A stretch of 64,000 bases of DNA, taken from the NCBI RefSeq assembly GCF_000219625.1, contig NC_018218.1, positions 992,001-1,056,000 of the forward strand, written 5' to 3'. The notes under the pieces were generated by a model. The model was not told the DNA's origin. It searched no databases and saw only the letters and a program-made list of their open reading frames with translations. Positions 33,413 to 44,359 of the stretch are shown piece after piece. This DNA is from Zymoseptoria tritici IPO323. Its lineage: Eukaryota > Ascomycota > Dothideomycetes > Mycosphaerellales > Mycosphaerellaceae. Positions within the stretch are counted from its first letter, which is position 1; every line of letters begins with the position of its first letter. The translations under genes and the position numbers were made by a program.

Positions 33413-34810
33413 TCACCAAAAGCAAATGAACACCGCAAACGCCACGAGACAGAGCAGCATGGGGAAGAGAAAGCCGGTCTTGATGTTCTGTACATCTCTG
33501 TTCGCTTTCACTCCGGAGGATGTCTTCGTCTCGCTGGATGACGCCGAGTCGCTGGAAGCCGTTCCACTTCCGCCGCCGGTCGACTTGGCGGTTGATGTGC
33601 CTGTCTGACCGCCGGATTGAGGGTTGGCCACCTTCTGACCAATGGTTGGTAGTGGAGCATCGGGTGCGATGTCCCACAAGCCTTTCGTCACTGATGGACA
33701 CGCAGGCGGCTTTAGAGATGGCGAGTAGGCGTTCTGGGAGACGCCAGTCGGGGAGAGCGTAGCCCATTGCTTGCTGAGGTTCTCAAAGTCCGGCACGATG
33801 GGAGTTGGGGTGCCAGCTCGAACGAAGCCGCCTTCGATGTTGTCGCCAGTGGCAGTCGGATCCACTGGTGCGCCGTACTGAATCAGACCGTAGTTGTTGG
33901 CCTCCTCAATCCACTCATAGATGATAGCGCCAGACCAAGTATCGTCCATGTCCTTGCCCAGAATGGCAGACTGATCTTGGAACGTGCGCGGCTTGATCGT
34001 GTTGCAACCCGTCTCGGAGAAGAAGATGGGAATGTTGTACTCGCTAGCATTCTTCTGGAGGAACTGATATCCGCTGACCTCAAAGGTTGAATCCCCGCAC
34101 CACTCGTACGCGTTCAAGCTGAAGAAGTCGATGGAATTGGAAACGTCGTCGCCGCAAGCCAGGTAGTTTTGCAAGTTGGGACGCAGTTCACCAGAGTCAG
34201 TGGCAGAGTAGCCGACAGGAATTTTTCGGTATCCCTTGCTGTCACGGTAGGCTTTCATGTCCCGCGCGGCAGCCTTGACGTACGGAGCAGCGACACTATC
34301 AGCGCCGACGTTGAGGACCTCGTTGCCAACGAAGAAGCCGGCCGTGTTGTCGTAAGTGTGGAAGGCGTCCATGACTTCGGCGTAGCGATCATATTGGGTT
34401 TGGTTCCATTGTGGCTGACCGGCGGTGGGAAGAATGTAGGTGTCGAAGGTATCGAGATCGAGGAAGACGTACACACCGGCGTCGGAGAAGGCGGACATGC
34501 ACTCATCGTGGTTCGCAGATGGGTCGACGTGGTAAACACGGATGGCATTGGCGCCGAGAGTCTTCATCAAGGAGGCATCGAGTTTGCATTGGTCGGGCGT
34601 GGCAAGAGGATCGTCGGGTGTGAGTTGGTAAGCGATGCCTGTGATGTTGTTAGTATTGATGAGATGTGGTGGAATCGTGGTTTCCATACCTTTGATGAAC
34701 CATTGTTTTCCCTCGCTGGTGAAGAATTTGGCGCCCTTTGCCTCGATGGTGGGAAGAGCAAATGCTGAGACGAGCAGCGTAGCCAGCAAGAGGATGAGTC
34801 GGGACAACAT
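33413..34810 (-). CDS. GH72 1,3-beta-glucanosyltransferase (Gas/Gel family), GPI-anchored
   Basis: Exon 1 is 34810-34690, the intron 34689-34639 (GTATGG...CATCACAG, 51 nt), exon 2 34638-33413; 448 residues. The splice restores the invariant block GKQWFIKG-IAYQLTPDDP. The intron is a multiple of three without a stop, so the unspliced frame also reads through. A signal peptide (MLSRLILLLATLLVSAFA) is followed by the GH72 barrel with the acid/base glutamate in FFVGNEVLN and the nucleophile in IFFSETGCN. A Ser/Thr/Gly-rich linker and a hydrophobic C-terminus (FLFPMLLCLVAFAVFICFW) mark GPI attachment. No Cys-rich CBM43 module is seen. The enzyme elongates and branches beta-1,3-glucan at the cell surface. 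Confidence 0.95.
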   Translation of the reverse strand: MLSRLILLLATLLVSAFALPTIEAKGAKFFTSEGKQWFIKGMETTIPPHLINTNNITGIAYQLTPDDPLATPDQCKLDASLMKTLGANAIRVYHVDPSANHDECMSAFSDAGVYVFLDLDTFDTYILPTAGQPQWNQTQYDRYAEVMDAFHTYDNTAGFFVGNEVLNVGADSVAAPYVKAAARDMKAYRDSKGYRKIPVGYSATDSGELRPNLQNYLACGDDVSNSIDFFSLNAYEWCGDSTFEVSGYQFLQKNASEYNIPIFFSETGCNTIKPRTFQDQSAILGKDMDDTWSGAIIYEWIEEANNYGLIQYGAPVDPTATGDNIEGGFVRAGTPTPIVPDFENLSKQWATLSPTGVSQNAYSPSLKPPACPSVTKGLWDIAPDAPLPTIGQKVANPQSGGQTGTSTAKSTGGGSGTASSDSASSSETKTSSGVKANRDVQNIKTGFLFPMLLCLVAFAVFICFW

Positions 34811-36372
34811 GGCGGCGGAGGAAGAGATATGCAATTGGTGGGAGTGTGTTTTTGGGAGGCCCGACGAAGTTGAAGAAATTGGCAAACCAACGACGTCGTG
34901 AAGAAGTCGAGCGTGGTTGTCAAGGCAAGGCAAGGCAGACCCGAAGTGGGGATGCGAGGTGATGTGTTGCAAGGTGCGTGCTGCAGATGGAGACGTCGAA
35001 GCGAATGACGACGTTGTTGGTATGGAGACGATGAGAAGAAAGAGGAAGACGAAGACGAAGATGAAGTGAGAAGGAGGACAGACGATCCAAGTGTGCCTAC
35101 CTCATCAACACACACTCACATGCAACGCAATCCAATGCGTCTTTCCTGCATTGCACAAGTAAAAATCCCGCCCAAGAGCAACAAACGCCGCAATCGCAAT
35201 CCACCGCTGCCCTGTTTTGGCTGCACTCGATATCAGAGTTCCTGCCCACCTGCCCACCCGGCCTGATCTTTCATAGGCACTCGCGCAATCCTTAGTTCCT
35301 TCCTTCCCGTCCTTGCCGATATGCACCTTACGTCGAAAGCAGTGAACGTGCAAACAAAGTTCCGTGCGACATGTGCGACCCGTGCGACATTTCCCAGACA
35401 AGAGGCGCTGAGACCGGCCGCCATTGAGATGCTCATCACGGAGGGCTGCAGTAGATCTGGCAGGACACTGCAGTCGCCCGTCCGTCAAAGGGCGGAACAC
35501 TGCAGGATGAGGGTGATGGAGAGGAGAAAGTGGGATTTCAAGTCGAGACATCCTGGTTTCGAGCCGCCGCCACTTCGGCTGGACTTGGTGGCGGCGTAAA
35601 GCTTGTTTGCTGGCGGAGCTTCTTCGATCGACCTTGTCTTGTACCGTTGCACGTGGGCTCGTATGCAATTCATGAAGACAAAGGAGTGAATGTGATGGTG
35701 ATTCAATTGTCATGTCTACGGACGTCTGCTGCGATTCGGTCTCTCCATCTTCTTGGTACGTTTCTCCATTGTGCTCTTATCACCCATCAAACCCTATCAA
35801 AACCCATGTCCGGATTGAGGTCCAGCGCTGTTTGCTCGCACACTCACGTCACTCCTGGAGACAACCTACGGGAAGAAGCATGTCTGCAATGTCACGCAAT
35901 GTCAAGCATGGACGTGAACGAGGGCGCAATGTCAGACTCTTGACCCGAGAGCCTGGCTCGTGGATGTTCCAGTATGAGCCGGGAAGGAAAGGGAGATTGC
36001 ACGCGAGGCCGACTGTGCATGAATGTGCATGAGCGGACATGCAGCAGCCATATCGTGTTTTATATATGTCGATATCGTGATTGACTGAGCGAATGAACAA
36101 AGGATGCAATGCACAATCCCGGCGATCCGGCCTTGCACACGGAACAAAGAAATGTTCCTCACAACCATCCATCACCCTAAAGCCAGCTCTCTTGTCGGTA
36201 CGTCCGGCGAGTATCAAGACTCCATCGCAGCTGCCGCCGAGTGGAGGTCCAAGACGAAAGAGGTAGATCCAGAGAGCGTGATTTGCGCTGCCGACGAGGT
36301 CAGCAAGTGCAAAAACAAGAACATCGGAACGGAACAAGCTTACCATCGATACATGAGGTCGTTGACCATTTC
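34811..36372. other. 1.6 kb spacer without recognised gene
   Basis: Upstream of the GH72 start is a leader/promoter region. Minus-strand frames of 202 and 177 codons (35105-35713, 35849-36382) have no domain, low hydrophobic order and odd residue usage, and are not accepted. Confidence 0.45.
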
Positions 36373-36573
36373 TTAACAGCATCTGCAGTTTGTCGGGTGC
36401 CTAGGACAGCCGGTCATGCCGGGACCGTAATAGACGAGAGGGCAGCAGTTGCCTCGGCCAGCAGCCCGGGCCTCGAGGGACTGCTCGACGGCGTTCTCAT
36501 TGAGTTGGACCGCGGCAGGGGCGGCGACGGCCGTGGCGGCGAAGAGGGTGGTGAAGATGACGGAGACCTTCAT
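36373..36573 (-). CDS. Small secreted cysteine-rich peptide (66 aa)
   Basis: The ATG at 36573 follows an A/C-rich leader and begins MKVSVIFTTLFAATAVAAP, a clear signal peptide. An in-frame ATG 21 codons upstream would precede it with a hydrophilic stretch, so the internal start is preferred. After a short acidic/neutral propeptide-like segment (VEQSLEAR) the last 25 residues hold six cysteines: a CC pair, two single Cys and a final C-x-C-C. The mature peptide would be under 30 residues and could form three disulfides. Such genes encode candidate effectors, antimicrobial peptides or wall components; none can be assigned. No intron is needed. Confidence 0.7.
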   Translation of the reverse strand: MKVSVIFTTLFAATAVAAPAAVQLNENAVEQSLEARAAGRGNCCPLVYYGPGMTGCPRHPTNCRCC

Positions 36574-38048
36574 TGTCGTTGTGTTGTGTTGTTGTGTCGT
36601 TGTGTCGGTGTTGGATTTGGGTCTTGGTCTTTCCAAGGGTGATGGTCGGTGGAATTATTCGAATAGAGGTTGCAACTTGTGTTGAGGAAAAGACTGGAAT
36701 GGAGCCGGGCATCGGGTGCCCTTTTGTGCTGCGAGGAGGGAAACTGCGGATGAGCGAATGGCGCGGAAACAGAAGCATCATCCCCTGAACGTCAGCAACG
36801 GAATGGCTGTGCAAAGTCAATTTCAGAGCATCTCCTGATGCAAGCTCATGTACAACCTGGCGCACTGCCTGCCGGATGAGGGCGCAAAGGTCGGCACAGG
36901 CGTGGGACGTAACAGGCTTACCATTCACCATCGGTGCGAGAGACAATGGTATTCTTAGCAGCAGCATGTGCAGCTTCGAATATAAACACAGTGATGGGAG
37001 ACGGGGTGGACTGGGCAGCAGTCCAGTACTTCGTGCCGGGCGGGTGACTGTGATGGCGCCCTCCTTGTGGTGCGTAGACTCAACAGCGGCCGGCGCCGCC
37101 GGGAGGGGATTCGAGTTGTGACGGTTAGTGAGATTGATGTGGCAGATTAGATTGAAGCCTCATCACCGGGAGGAGGGCATCGAGAGGGGTCGCTGTTATA
37201 CTTTGGGAGGCGGCATGGGTTGATCGGCAACTGACGGACACTTTGCAGCGGTTTCCATCAGGACTCAGCGGTAGGAATTGAGCCTTGCAATGCCATGTCC
37301 CAGAGCAAGCCGTGATGTAAGCGGGTACATGTGACCTCGCTGGCTTGGACAGTTGCTAGCCGGATGAGGGTGCGAGGGTCGATGCACGCTTCGAAGGGCC
37401 TCGACCTCTATTGAAGCCTAGACAAGAATGGCGCCGCTCGGTTCACAGCTTACCTTCGTGTCAACGAAAGTTTTTGATTCGAAGATGTTGAGCTTCATGC
37501 TAGAACTCAAGTGGTTGGCATATCGAGGTCGTCGCCATTTGCAGGCTCGCAGGGGTACTTTCTGTTCATCAAGCCATTAGTCTCGCGGCAAGGTTTGGAC
37601 GGTGATCACTCCGATGCGCCAATCGGGTGTACGATCTCGCAGCGGAATCCTCGGAAGCCAGGTTTGGAGCAATGCCACTCCAGATCATCCGGTGATGGAA
37701 ATGCAACGTGAACTCTTGGATCATCGCTTGATGGGAGGTCGTGTCCTGCTTGGTAGGTTGGCTCACTGCCCGGCAATCAAGAGTCGTCGCATGTCTGACT
37801 TTCTAGGAGGCAGCTCACAGCTCAATGGAGAGAGTAGTACGAACGTTGGAAGAGTGATGGATGCAAAGAGGTTCGCATCAAGTAGGTTTTGCTAGCGCGA
37901 TCTGGATAGCCCCACTTTTGTCTGGTGCCTGAACCTCTCTCACGCCATCCCTTCTCACTTCATCATCTCGACACCACTTTCAGATCCATCTCCAACTCCA
38001 TCGTCGACACGACATACCACAAGAAGTCAGCAATGCGCATCACACGAC
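36574..38048. other. 1.5 kb spacer without recognised gene
   Basis: The left part holds the promoter of the secreted peptide (minus) and the right part that of the Artemis-like gene (plus). Only short frames occur; no repeat was seen. Confidence 0.45.
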
Positions 38049-40337
38049 ATGTCGACATTCGATGGCCGCGTGGCCGAATTCCCCGATATTCAGATTGATC
38101 ACTTCCGGACCAACGCCATCTCTGGACGCGCGGTCCGGGCGTGTTTCCTCAGTCATGTGCATACTGACCATCTCGTCGGCTTGGAGTCGCTGTCGTACCA
38201 GGGACCTTTCATCTACTGCTCGCCGGCTACTAGAGAAGTTCTGCTTCGACTTGAGAAATATCCACATCGAATGAACTTTGCCAATGGCATTCTCGAGTCT
38301 CGCAAGCAAACATTCAAGCACCTGAAGAGGCTTCTCAAGCCAGTACCGCTCGAGACTCCGACATGGATCGAATTGGAACCCGGTCGAAAGATCCGCGTGA
38401 CACTGTTCGACGCCAATCATTGCGTCGGTGCTGTGATGTTCCTGATCGAAGGTGAGGGTCTGGATGCCAAAGCCGTCCTGTACACCGGTGATATTCGGTC
38501 AGAAAGATGGTGGGTGGATTCCCTTTCTCGATATCCAGTTCTCAATCGATACCTCTCTCACTTCGGCAAAGAGCCACGAAAGCGTCTCGACATGATTTAC
38601 CTTGACACGACGTTCGCAAACAAGACGGACCGGTACCAGCATTTCCCGTCCAAAGCAGAGGGTATATCGGAGCTGCTCGAGAAGGTGTCAATGTACCCGA
38701 GAAACACTCGCTTCTACTTCGACTCGTGGACGTTCGGATACGAGGACGTCTGGCAAGCACTGTCTGCTCACTTCAACACTCAGATCCACGTTGACCAGTT
38801 CAAATATGGGGTGTACCGATCTCTTGGTGGCAGCGCGAACGGTACGATCGCGCCCGAGTACTTCAAGCTGATTACTTCGCATTATGGAAACCACGAACAG
38901 AAAGGCTGCCTGGCTACTGGAGATGACGACAAGCACCAGCTTCACTCTTGCGAGCAAGGAACTGGCTGCAGCATATGGAGCAAACAATTTGTTCGCATTA
39001 CTCCGATCATTTCTCGACACAATGGTCAGTCGATGCGCGAGCCAGGAGCTGGCGGTGGTGATGGTGATTTGACTCTGCGCCACGAGCTGGAGTTCCAAGA
39101 TGCCGTCGAATTCGGACAATTGATGGAACTACTGATTGCGAATTTGAAGAATGATCCGGAGCGATGTCAGAAAGTGTTGAAGATGGTCAACGATGATCTG
39201 AAGGCACGAGGAACGATATCGCTCGACTTGCTGGACATCTGGCCAGAAGCCGACGATCAACACGTCTCACAGGAAGAACCAGAAATGGAGGATCTGACGC
39301 CCGAGAAGGTCGTCATGGCGCTGGTAAGGCGGGCCGAAAAGCCAAAGGTCGATCCAAGCATCGCTGAGGCGGCACTGATCAAAGGTGGAGAATTGCCAAA
39401 GCAAATCTTGTTTCCCTTCTCGAGACACGCTTCATACGGCGAGCTTTGCCTGCTCATCGAAGCATTCAAACCAAAGGACATCTATCCGTGTACAGTGGTG
39501 CCACAGAAACATTGGCAGCCAGTGCATTCAATGGGCCATCTCTTCGGTCATATCTACGCGGAGCCGCCGCTCTTTAGCCATGATCAGATTATGCTGCAGA
39601 AGATGAACGAAATGCAAGCTAAGACTGTGGCGCTGCAAAAAGACTTCGTCTTTTCTTCACGACAAACGACTCCAGAGCAGCACATATCCGATCCAATCGA
39701 GAATGACTCCACCCCGAGCCCGGAAGTGCATGTCACTTCTGCGACTCGTCGGCGCGCTGCTGTGGATGAAATGGACAGCACGGAGCGCCCGTCTTCCAAG
39801 CGCAGAATGACTGAAGAAGCAAGACCACTCCAGACGCCCAAGCGATCATTTCCAGTGCAGACTATCGAGCCTTACTCATCTTCGCCTACGGTTGTGCCCT
39901 CACCAGAGCTCAATCATAGCCAGGCAAGAGTTGACCTGCCGATCCTCAGCGATCATATCGTGGAAGCGTCCGACTCGCCAGTGCATGTCTCAGAGACTCC
40001 CTCTCCGACAATTGCTCCACGCTCGACGTCCACCAAGGATCGACCAGGTGTCGATATATCCGCCATACAGTCCAGCATGCAAGAGTCGGGGGACGGGATG
40101 ATCTCAAGCAGGATAGCATCATCAAGCTCGAGGGCCACATCTTTGAGATCGGGGCGACCGTTAACTCCTGAGGGACGCGGTGGATCGACACGTGCTTTAG
40201 CAGTCGGATCGCCGCAGTGGAGCAATGCCATGCGTAAGGAGGCTTACGAAGCTTCCATGGGGTCGAATGGAAGGCAGTGGTCGGATATCGAGCTGATCAG
40301 TGTGCGGGGCCATCAGGCGAAGGAGGAGGAGCTGTGA
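38049..40337 (+). CDS. SNM1/Artemis-type metallo-beta-lactamase nuclease
   Basis: A single exon of 762 residues. The metallo-beta-lactamase fold is marked by FLSHVHTDHLVGL (HxHxDH, residues about 33-45), LFDANHCVGAVMFL (second His motif) and VLYTGDIRSERWW (motif 3 Asp). The beta-CASP region follows with MIYLDTTFANK and, near residue 455, LFPFSRHASYGELCLLIEAF and KDIYPCTVVPQKHW, the DRMBL signature. Residues beyond about 540 are disordered and Ser/Pro-rich, with multiple SP/TP sites that could be phosphorylated. The layout resembles DCLRE1C/Artemis more than Pso2, because no zinc finger is present. Such enzymes trim DNA hairpins, overhangs or interstrand cross-links in repair. Confidence 0.92.
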   Translation: MSTFDGRVAEFPDIQIDHFRTNAISGRAVRACFLSHVHTDHLVGLESLSYQGPFIYCSPATREVLLRLEKYPHRMNFANGILESRKQTFKHLKRLLKPVPLETPTWIELEPGRKIRVTLFDANHCVGAVMFLIEGEGLDAKAVLYTGDIRSERWWVDSLSRYPVLNRYLSHFGKEPRKRLDMIYLDTTFANKTDRYQHFPSKAEGISELLEKVSMYPRNTRFYFDSWTFGYEDVWQALSAHFNTQIHVDQFKYGVYRSLGGSANGTIAPEYFKLITSHYGNHEQKGCLATGDDDKHQLHSCEQGTGCSIWSKQFVRITPIISRHNGQSMREPGAGGGDGDLTLRHELEFQDAVEFGQLMELLIANLKNDPERCQKVLKMVNDDLKARGTISLDLLDIWPEADDQHVSQEEPEMEDLTPEKVVMALVRRAEKPKVDPSIAEAALIKGGELPKQILFPFSRHASYGELCLLIEAFKPKDIYPCTVVPQKHWQPVHSMGHLFGHIYAEPPLFSHDQIMLQKMNEMQAKTVALQKDFVFSSRQTTPEQHISDPIENDSTPSPEVHVTSATRRRAAVDEMDSTERPSSKRRMTEEARPLQTPKRSFPVQTIEPYSSSPTVVPSPELNHSQARVDLPILSDHIVEASDSPVHVSETPSPTIAPRSTSTKDRPGVDISAIQSSMQESGDGMISSRIASSSSRATSLRSGRPLTPEGRGGSTRALAVGSPQWSNAMRKEAYEASMGSNGRQWSDIELISVRGHQAKEEEL

Positions 40338-40635
40338 TGGGATCTGCATCTTTCAAGAACACGATGTGTATGTTTTCGCTCGGCATCTCACAGAATGTAG
40401 TTGTAACGATCGTGCTCTGTCAATTGCAGTAAACCGGTCAATCTTCGGCTGAATGCAACCCCCACCACCAAGTGACTCCCCAAGCTCAAAAAGTTGCTAC
40501 ATGAATTCGTGAATCACACATTTACCTTACCTTACACAATCTCTCGCTACCTTTTCGCACGACAATTCGAGCACTGACATCTGCTCAAACATCTCACTCC
40601 TTCATATAGCGCTCACCTCCATCTCAACGCCCACC

Positions 40636-43600
40636 ATGGGCTCCATCAACTTCCCCGCCGAAGAGGAGCGCATCCTCTCCCACTGGAACGAAACCAATGC
40701 CTTCCACCGCCAGCTCGAATTGACAAAAGACGACCCTCCCTACGTCTTCTACGATGGCCCGCCCTTCGCCACTGGTACCCCTCACTACGGCCACCTCCTC
40801 GCCTCCACCATCAAAGACATCATCCCCCGCTACTGGTCTATGCGCGGGCGTTTCGTGGAACGCCGATTCGGCTGGGACACGCACGGCGTGCCAATCGAGC
40901 AGATCATCGACAAGCAACTGCAAGAAGAACTCGGCGTGAGAGGGAAAGCTGCGGTGGAGAAGATTGGCATCAAAGAATACAACCGTCGGTGTCGCGAGGT
41001 GGTGCTCACGTATGCGGAAGAGTGGAGGAAAGTGGTGGGTCGGGTTGGACGATGGATTGATTTCGATCGGGATTACAAGACGATGGATGCGACGTTTATG
41101 GAGAGTTGTTGGTGGGTGTTTGCGCAGCTGCATCGAAGGGGTTTGGTGTATCACGGTGCGAGGGTGTTGCCGTATTCGACGGCGTTGAACACGCCCTTGT
41201 CGAAGAGCGAGGCGCAAGAGGAGTATAGAGAGGTGCAAGATCCGGCGGTGACGGTTTCCTTTCCCGTTTTGGGGCTGGAAGAGCAGCCCGAGGAGGCGAG
41301 GGGAACATTGGAGGAGATCTTGAAGGTGGTGGGTGGGGAGGTCAGCTTTGTGGCGTGGACAACGACACCGTGGACGCTGCCTAGCAATGTTGCGTTGTGC
41401 GCGCATCCGGATTATGAGTACCTTGTGGTCAAAGATGTGGAGACGGGGAATACCTACATCATGCTGGAGGCGGGGTTGAAGGTGCTTTATAAGGATCCGA
41501 AGAAGGCAAAGGACAAGTTCAAGTTGTTGCCATTGAAGTTGAAGGGGAAGCAATTGGCTGGTTTGAAGTACAAGCCGCTGTTCAACTACTTCTACGAAGA
41601 CTTCAAGACGCATGGTTACAGGATGATCCTAGATACGTACGTCAAGCAGGACGATGGTGTGGGTATCGTTCACCAAGCCCCGGCTTTCGGTGAAGACGAT
41701 TACACTATCGGATGGCGAGAGGGTATCATCGCTGCGGAACGACCGCCTCCAAACCCTCTCAATGCAGGTGGAGAGTACACCAGCGAAGTGCCCGACTTTG
41801 AGGGCCAGCATGTCAAAGCCGCGGACAAGAACATCATCAAGCACTTGGAAGGGGCAGGCCGATTGGTCCGCAAGTCACAGATCACCCATAGATACCCTTT
41901 CTGCCCTCGATCGAAGACACCCCTAATTCAGCGCGCCGTACCGAGTTGGTTCATCAAAGTCGAGCAGATCGTGCCGGAGCTGGTTGGGAACCTGGAGAAG
42001 ACGCACTGGGTTCCTTCATCGGTCAAGACAGGTCGGTTCAATCAATGGTTGGGTTCGGCGAGAGATTGGAACGTCAGCAGGAATCGATACTGGGGCACGC
42101 CGTTGCCATTGTGGGTCTCTGATGACATGAAGGAGGTGGTGTGTGTTTCTTCAGTGGCCGAGTTGAAGAAGCTGTCGGGAATTGAGGGTGAGATCAAGGA
42201 TTTGCACAGGGACTCGATTGATCACATCACCATTCCTTCACAACAAGGAAAGGGCACGTTGAAGCGTGTGGATGAGGTTTTCGACTGCTGGTTCGAGTCG
42301 GGTTCTATGCCGTACGCTTCTTCGCATTATCCCTTTGCATACCCTGGTTACGATGCTGCGGATCCGGAATCTGGTGTCTCTTCAACGGAGGGTCCTGGAA
42401 AAGAGCTCTTCACCAAGTTCCCGGGTGACTTCATCGCGGAAGGTCTGGATCAAACTCGTGGGTGGTTCTACACTCTGTCTGTGCTGGGAACACATCTCTT
42501 CAAGACATTCCCTTACCAGAACTGTGTCGTCAATGGCATTGTCTTGGCCGAGGATGGCAAGAAGATGTCAAAATCGCTCAAGAACTTCCCAGATCCCATG
42601 CTTGTCATTGACCGGTACGGATCCGACGCACTGAGACTTTACCTCATCGACTCTCCAGTCGTCCGTGGTGAGCCTCTTCGATTCGCCGAGCAGGGCGTCA
42701 AGCAGATCGTCTCCGGTGTGCTGCTCCCACTATGGAACTCGTACAATTTCTTCGCCCAACAAGCAGCCCTCTACAAGAAGAACTCATCCCAAGACTTCAC
42801 CTTCGACCCGGAAATGCAAAAGTCCAATGAGAACGTCATGGATCGCTGGGTTCTCGCCTCCATTCAATCCCTCCTCCAATACGTCAACAAAGAGATGGAA
42901 GCCTACCGCCTGTACACTGTTGTCCCTCGTCTCCTCAAGATGGTCGACGATGTGACGAATTGGTACATTCGCTTCAACCGCAATCGGCTGAAGGGTCAAG
43001 GTTCCGGAGATGAAGACGCCACAACCACCAACACCGACACTCTCCACGCGCTCAACACCCTCTACGAAGTTCTCTACACCCTGGTACGCGCTCTTGCACC
43101 TTTCATCCCCTTCCTCTCCGACAACATCTTCCAACGCCTCGCACCCCACCTTCCTAAGTCCATCACCACCGCGGAGAAAGACGTCCGCAGCGTGCACTTC
43201 CTTCGCTTCCCCACCGTGCGGGAGGAGCTCTTCGACCCGATCGTTGAACGCCGCGTGAGCCGCATGCAAAAAGTCATCGAGCTGGGCCGCGTATGTCGCG
43301 ATCGCCGAACTGTCTCCCTCAAGACCCCACTCAAGACTCTTGTCGTCTTACACCAAGACCAAGAATTCCTCGATGATGTCCGTACCCTTGAACGCTACGT
43401 GACGGAAGAACTGAACGTCAACGAACTCGTCCTTACCTCCGACGAGAGTGCCTACGGCGTGGAATACGACGTCAAAGCCGACGTCAAGAACCTAGGCCAA
43501 AAATTCAAGAAAGATGCCGCGAAGATCAAGGCTGCGCTGCCCAAACTCTCGCCTAAAGAAATCCGGTCGTTCCTCGACGCCGGCTCTATCACCGTCGAAG

Positions 43601-44058
43601 GCCACGCGCTGTCCGCCGAAGACCTCCGCGTGCAACGCAACTTGAAACCCTCGGAGGCGACCAAGAATTTGGAACCAGCCGTGGAAGGCGATTGTATGGT
43701 CTTGCTGGATGCATTCGCGTACCCGGAGTTGGCGCAGGAGGGATTGGCGAGGGAGGTATTGAACCGCATCCAGAGATTGAGGAAGAGCGGCGGACTAGTG
43801 CCGACCGATGATGTGCGAGTGGAGTATGTCGTTCTGCCTCCCTCGACTGAGGAGAAGATGAATGGTGATGGGGAGGCGGCGAGGAAAGAGCAGGAGAGGG
43901 TCGTTGAGGAGATGTTCAAGGGGCAGGAGGTAATGTTTGGCAAAGCGGCTAGTAAGGGCGTTGTCAAGGGTAGTGTGGATGGTGGGGCAGAGGGTGCTGT
44001 GGAGGAGGAGGCAGAGGTCAAGGAGATGAGGTTGTTGCTGAGGGTCATCAAGGTTTGA
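40636..44058 (+). CDS. ils1: Cytosolic isoleucyl-tRNA synthetase
   Basis: A single exon of 1140 residues, start context CCACCATGG. Class I signatures are the HIGH-equivalent PHYGHLLAS near residue 48 and GKKMSKSLKNF near residue 644. The N-terminus FPAEEERILSHWNETNAF, FGWDTHGVPIE and the editing-domain WTTTPWTLPSNVALCA block identify IleRS, and absence of a presequence points to the cytosolic enzyme. The C-terminal anticodon-binding region and eukaryotic extension follow. It charges tRNA(Ile) for protein synthesis. Length is slightly above the usual 1070, explained by an acidic Glu/Lys-rich C-terminal tail. Confidence 0.97.
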   Translation: MGSINFPAEEERILSHWNETNAFHRQLELTKDDPPYVFYDGPPFATGTPHYGHLLASTIKDIIPRYWSMRGRFVERRFGWDTHGVPIEQIIDKQLQEELGVRGKAAVEKIGIKEYNRRCREVVLTYAEEWRKVVGRVGRWIDFDRDYKTMDATFMESCWWVFAQLHRRGLVYHGARVLPYSTALNTPLSKSEAQEEYREVQDPAVTVSFPVLGLEEQPEEARGTLEEILKVVGGEVSFVAWTTTPWTLPSNVALCAHPDYEYLVVKDVETGNTYIMLEAGLKVLYKDPKKAKDKFKLLPLKLKGKQLAGLKYKPLFNYFYEDFKTHGYRMILDTYVKQDDGVGIVHQAPAFGEDDYTIGWREGIIAAERPPPNPLNAGGEYTSEVPDFEGQHVKAADKNIIKHLEGAGRLVRKSQITHRYPFCPRSKTPLIQRAVPSWFIKVEQIVPELVGNLEKTHWVPSSVKTGRFNQWLGSARDWNVSRNRYWGTPLPLWVSDDMKEVVCVSSVAELKKLSGIEGEIKDLHRDSIDHITIPSQQGKGTLKRVDEVFDCWFESGSMPYASSHYPFAYPGYDAADPESGVSSTEGPGKELFTKFPGDFIAEGLDQTRGWFYTLSVLGTHLFKTFPYQNCVVNGIVLAEDGKKMSKSLKNFPDPMLVIDRYGSDALRLYLIDSPVVRGEPLRFAEQGVKQIVSGVLLPLWNSYNFFAQQAALYKKNSSQDFTFDPEMQKSNENVMDRWVLASIQSLLQYVNKEMEAYRLYTVVPRLLKMVDDVTNWYIRFNRNRLKGQGSGDEDATTTNTDTLHALNTLYEVLYTLVRALAPFIPFLSDNIFQRLAPHLPKSITTAEKDVRSVHFLRFPTVREELFDPIVERRVSRMQKVIELGRVCRDRRTVSLKTPLKTLVVLHQDQEFLDDVRTLERYVTEELNVNELVLTSDESAYGVEYDVKADVKNLGQKFKKDAAKIKAALPKLSPKEIRSFLDAGSITVEGHALSAEDLRVQRNLKPSEATKNLEPAVEGDCMVLLDAFAYPELAQEGLAREVLNRIQRLRKSGGLVPTDDVRVEYVVLPPSTEEKMNGDGEAARKEQERVVEEMFKGQEVMFGKAASKGVVKGSVDGGAEGAVEEEAEVKEMRLLLRVIKV

Positions 44059-44359
44059 GGTAGGGTAAGCAATGGAAGAAGCTCGATGAAGAGGAGCGGT
44101 TCCCCGTGCAGCGGAGGGATTACGAATACAGACGTTGCCCAACACCACCACTGAGCTCTGCCGCGCTACAACAAAAGAATACCCAACAACATCAACACAA
44201 TATCAGAAGCCAAACAACTTTCAGACAAAGAGGTGCTGGGGGGTTCATCCAACAAAGTTCAAACGACATGGGAGGACAGGGTCAGACGACGTGCCACATG
44301 CTCGACATCTGAGCAACACCACCTCCCAAATGTCCTCCATTCACCCTCAACACATCTTC
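44059..44359. other. Convergent spacer
   Basis: The spacer holds the 3' ends of isoleucyl-tRNA synthetase and of the first secreted cysteine-rich gene. No other feature is visible. Confidence 0.45.

Noticed and set aside
35105..35713. 202-codon minus-strand frame in the GH72 upstream spacer
   Set aside because: No domain or order; rich in Arg/His/Cys in a way typical of non-coding translation.
40624..41613. 329-codon minus-strand frame over the isoleucyl-tRNA synthetase start
   Set aside because: Shadow of the synthetase with His/Arg/Leu-rich composition and no domain.
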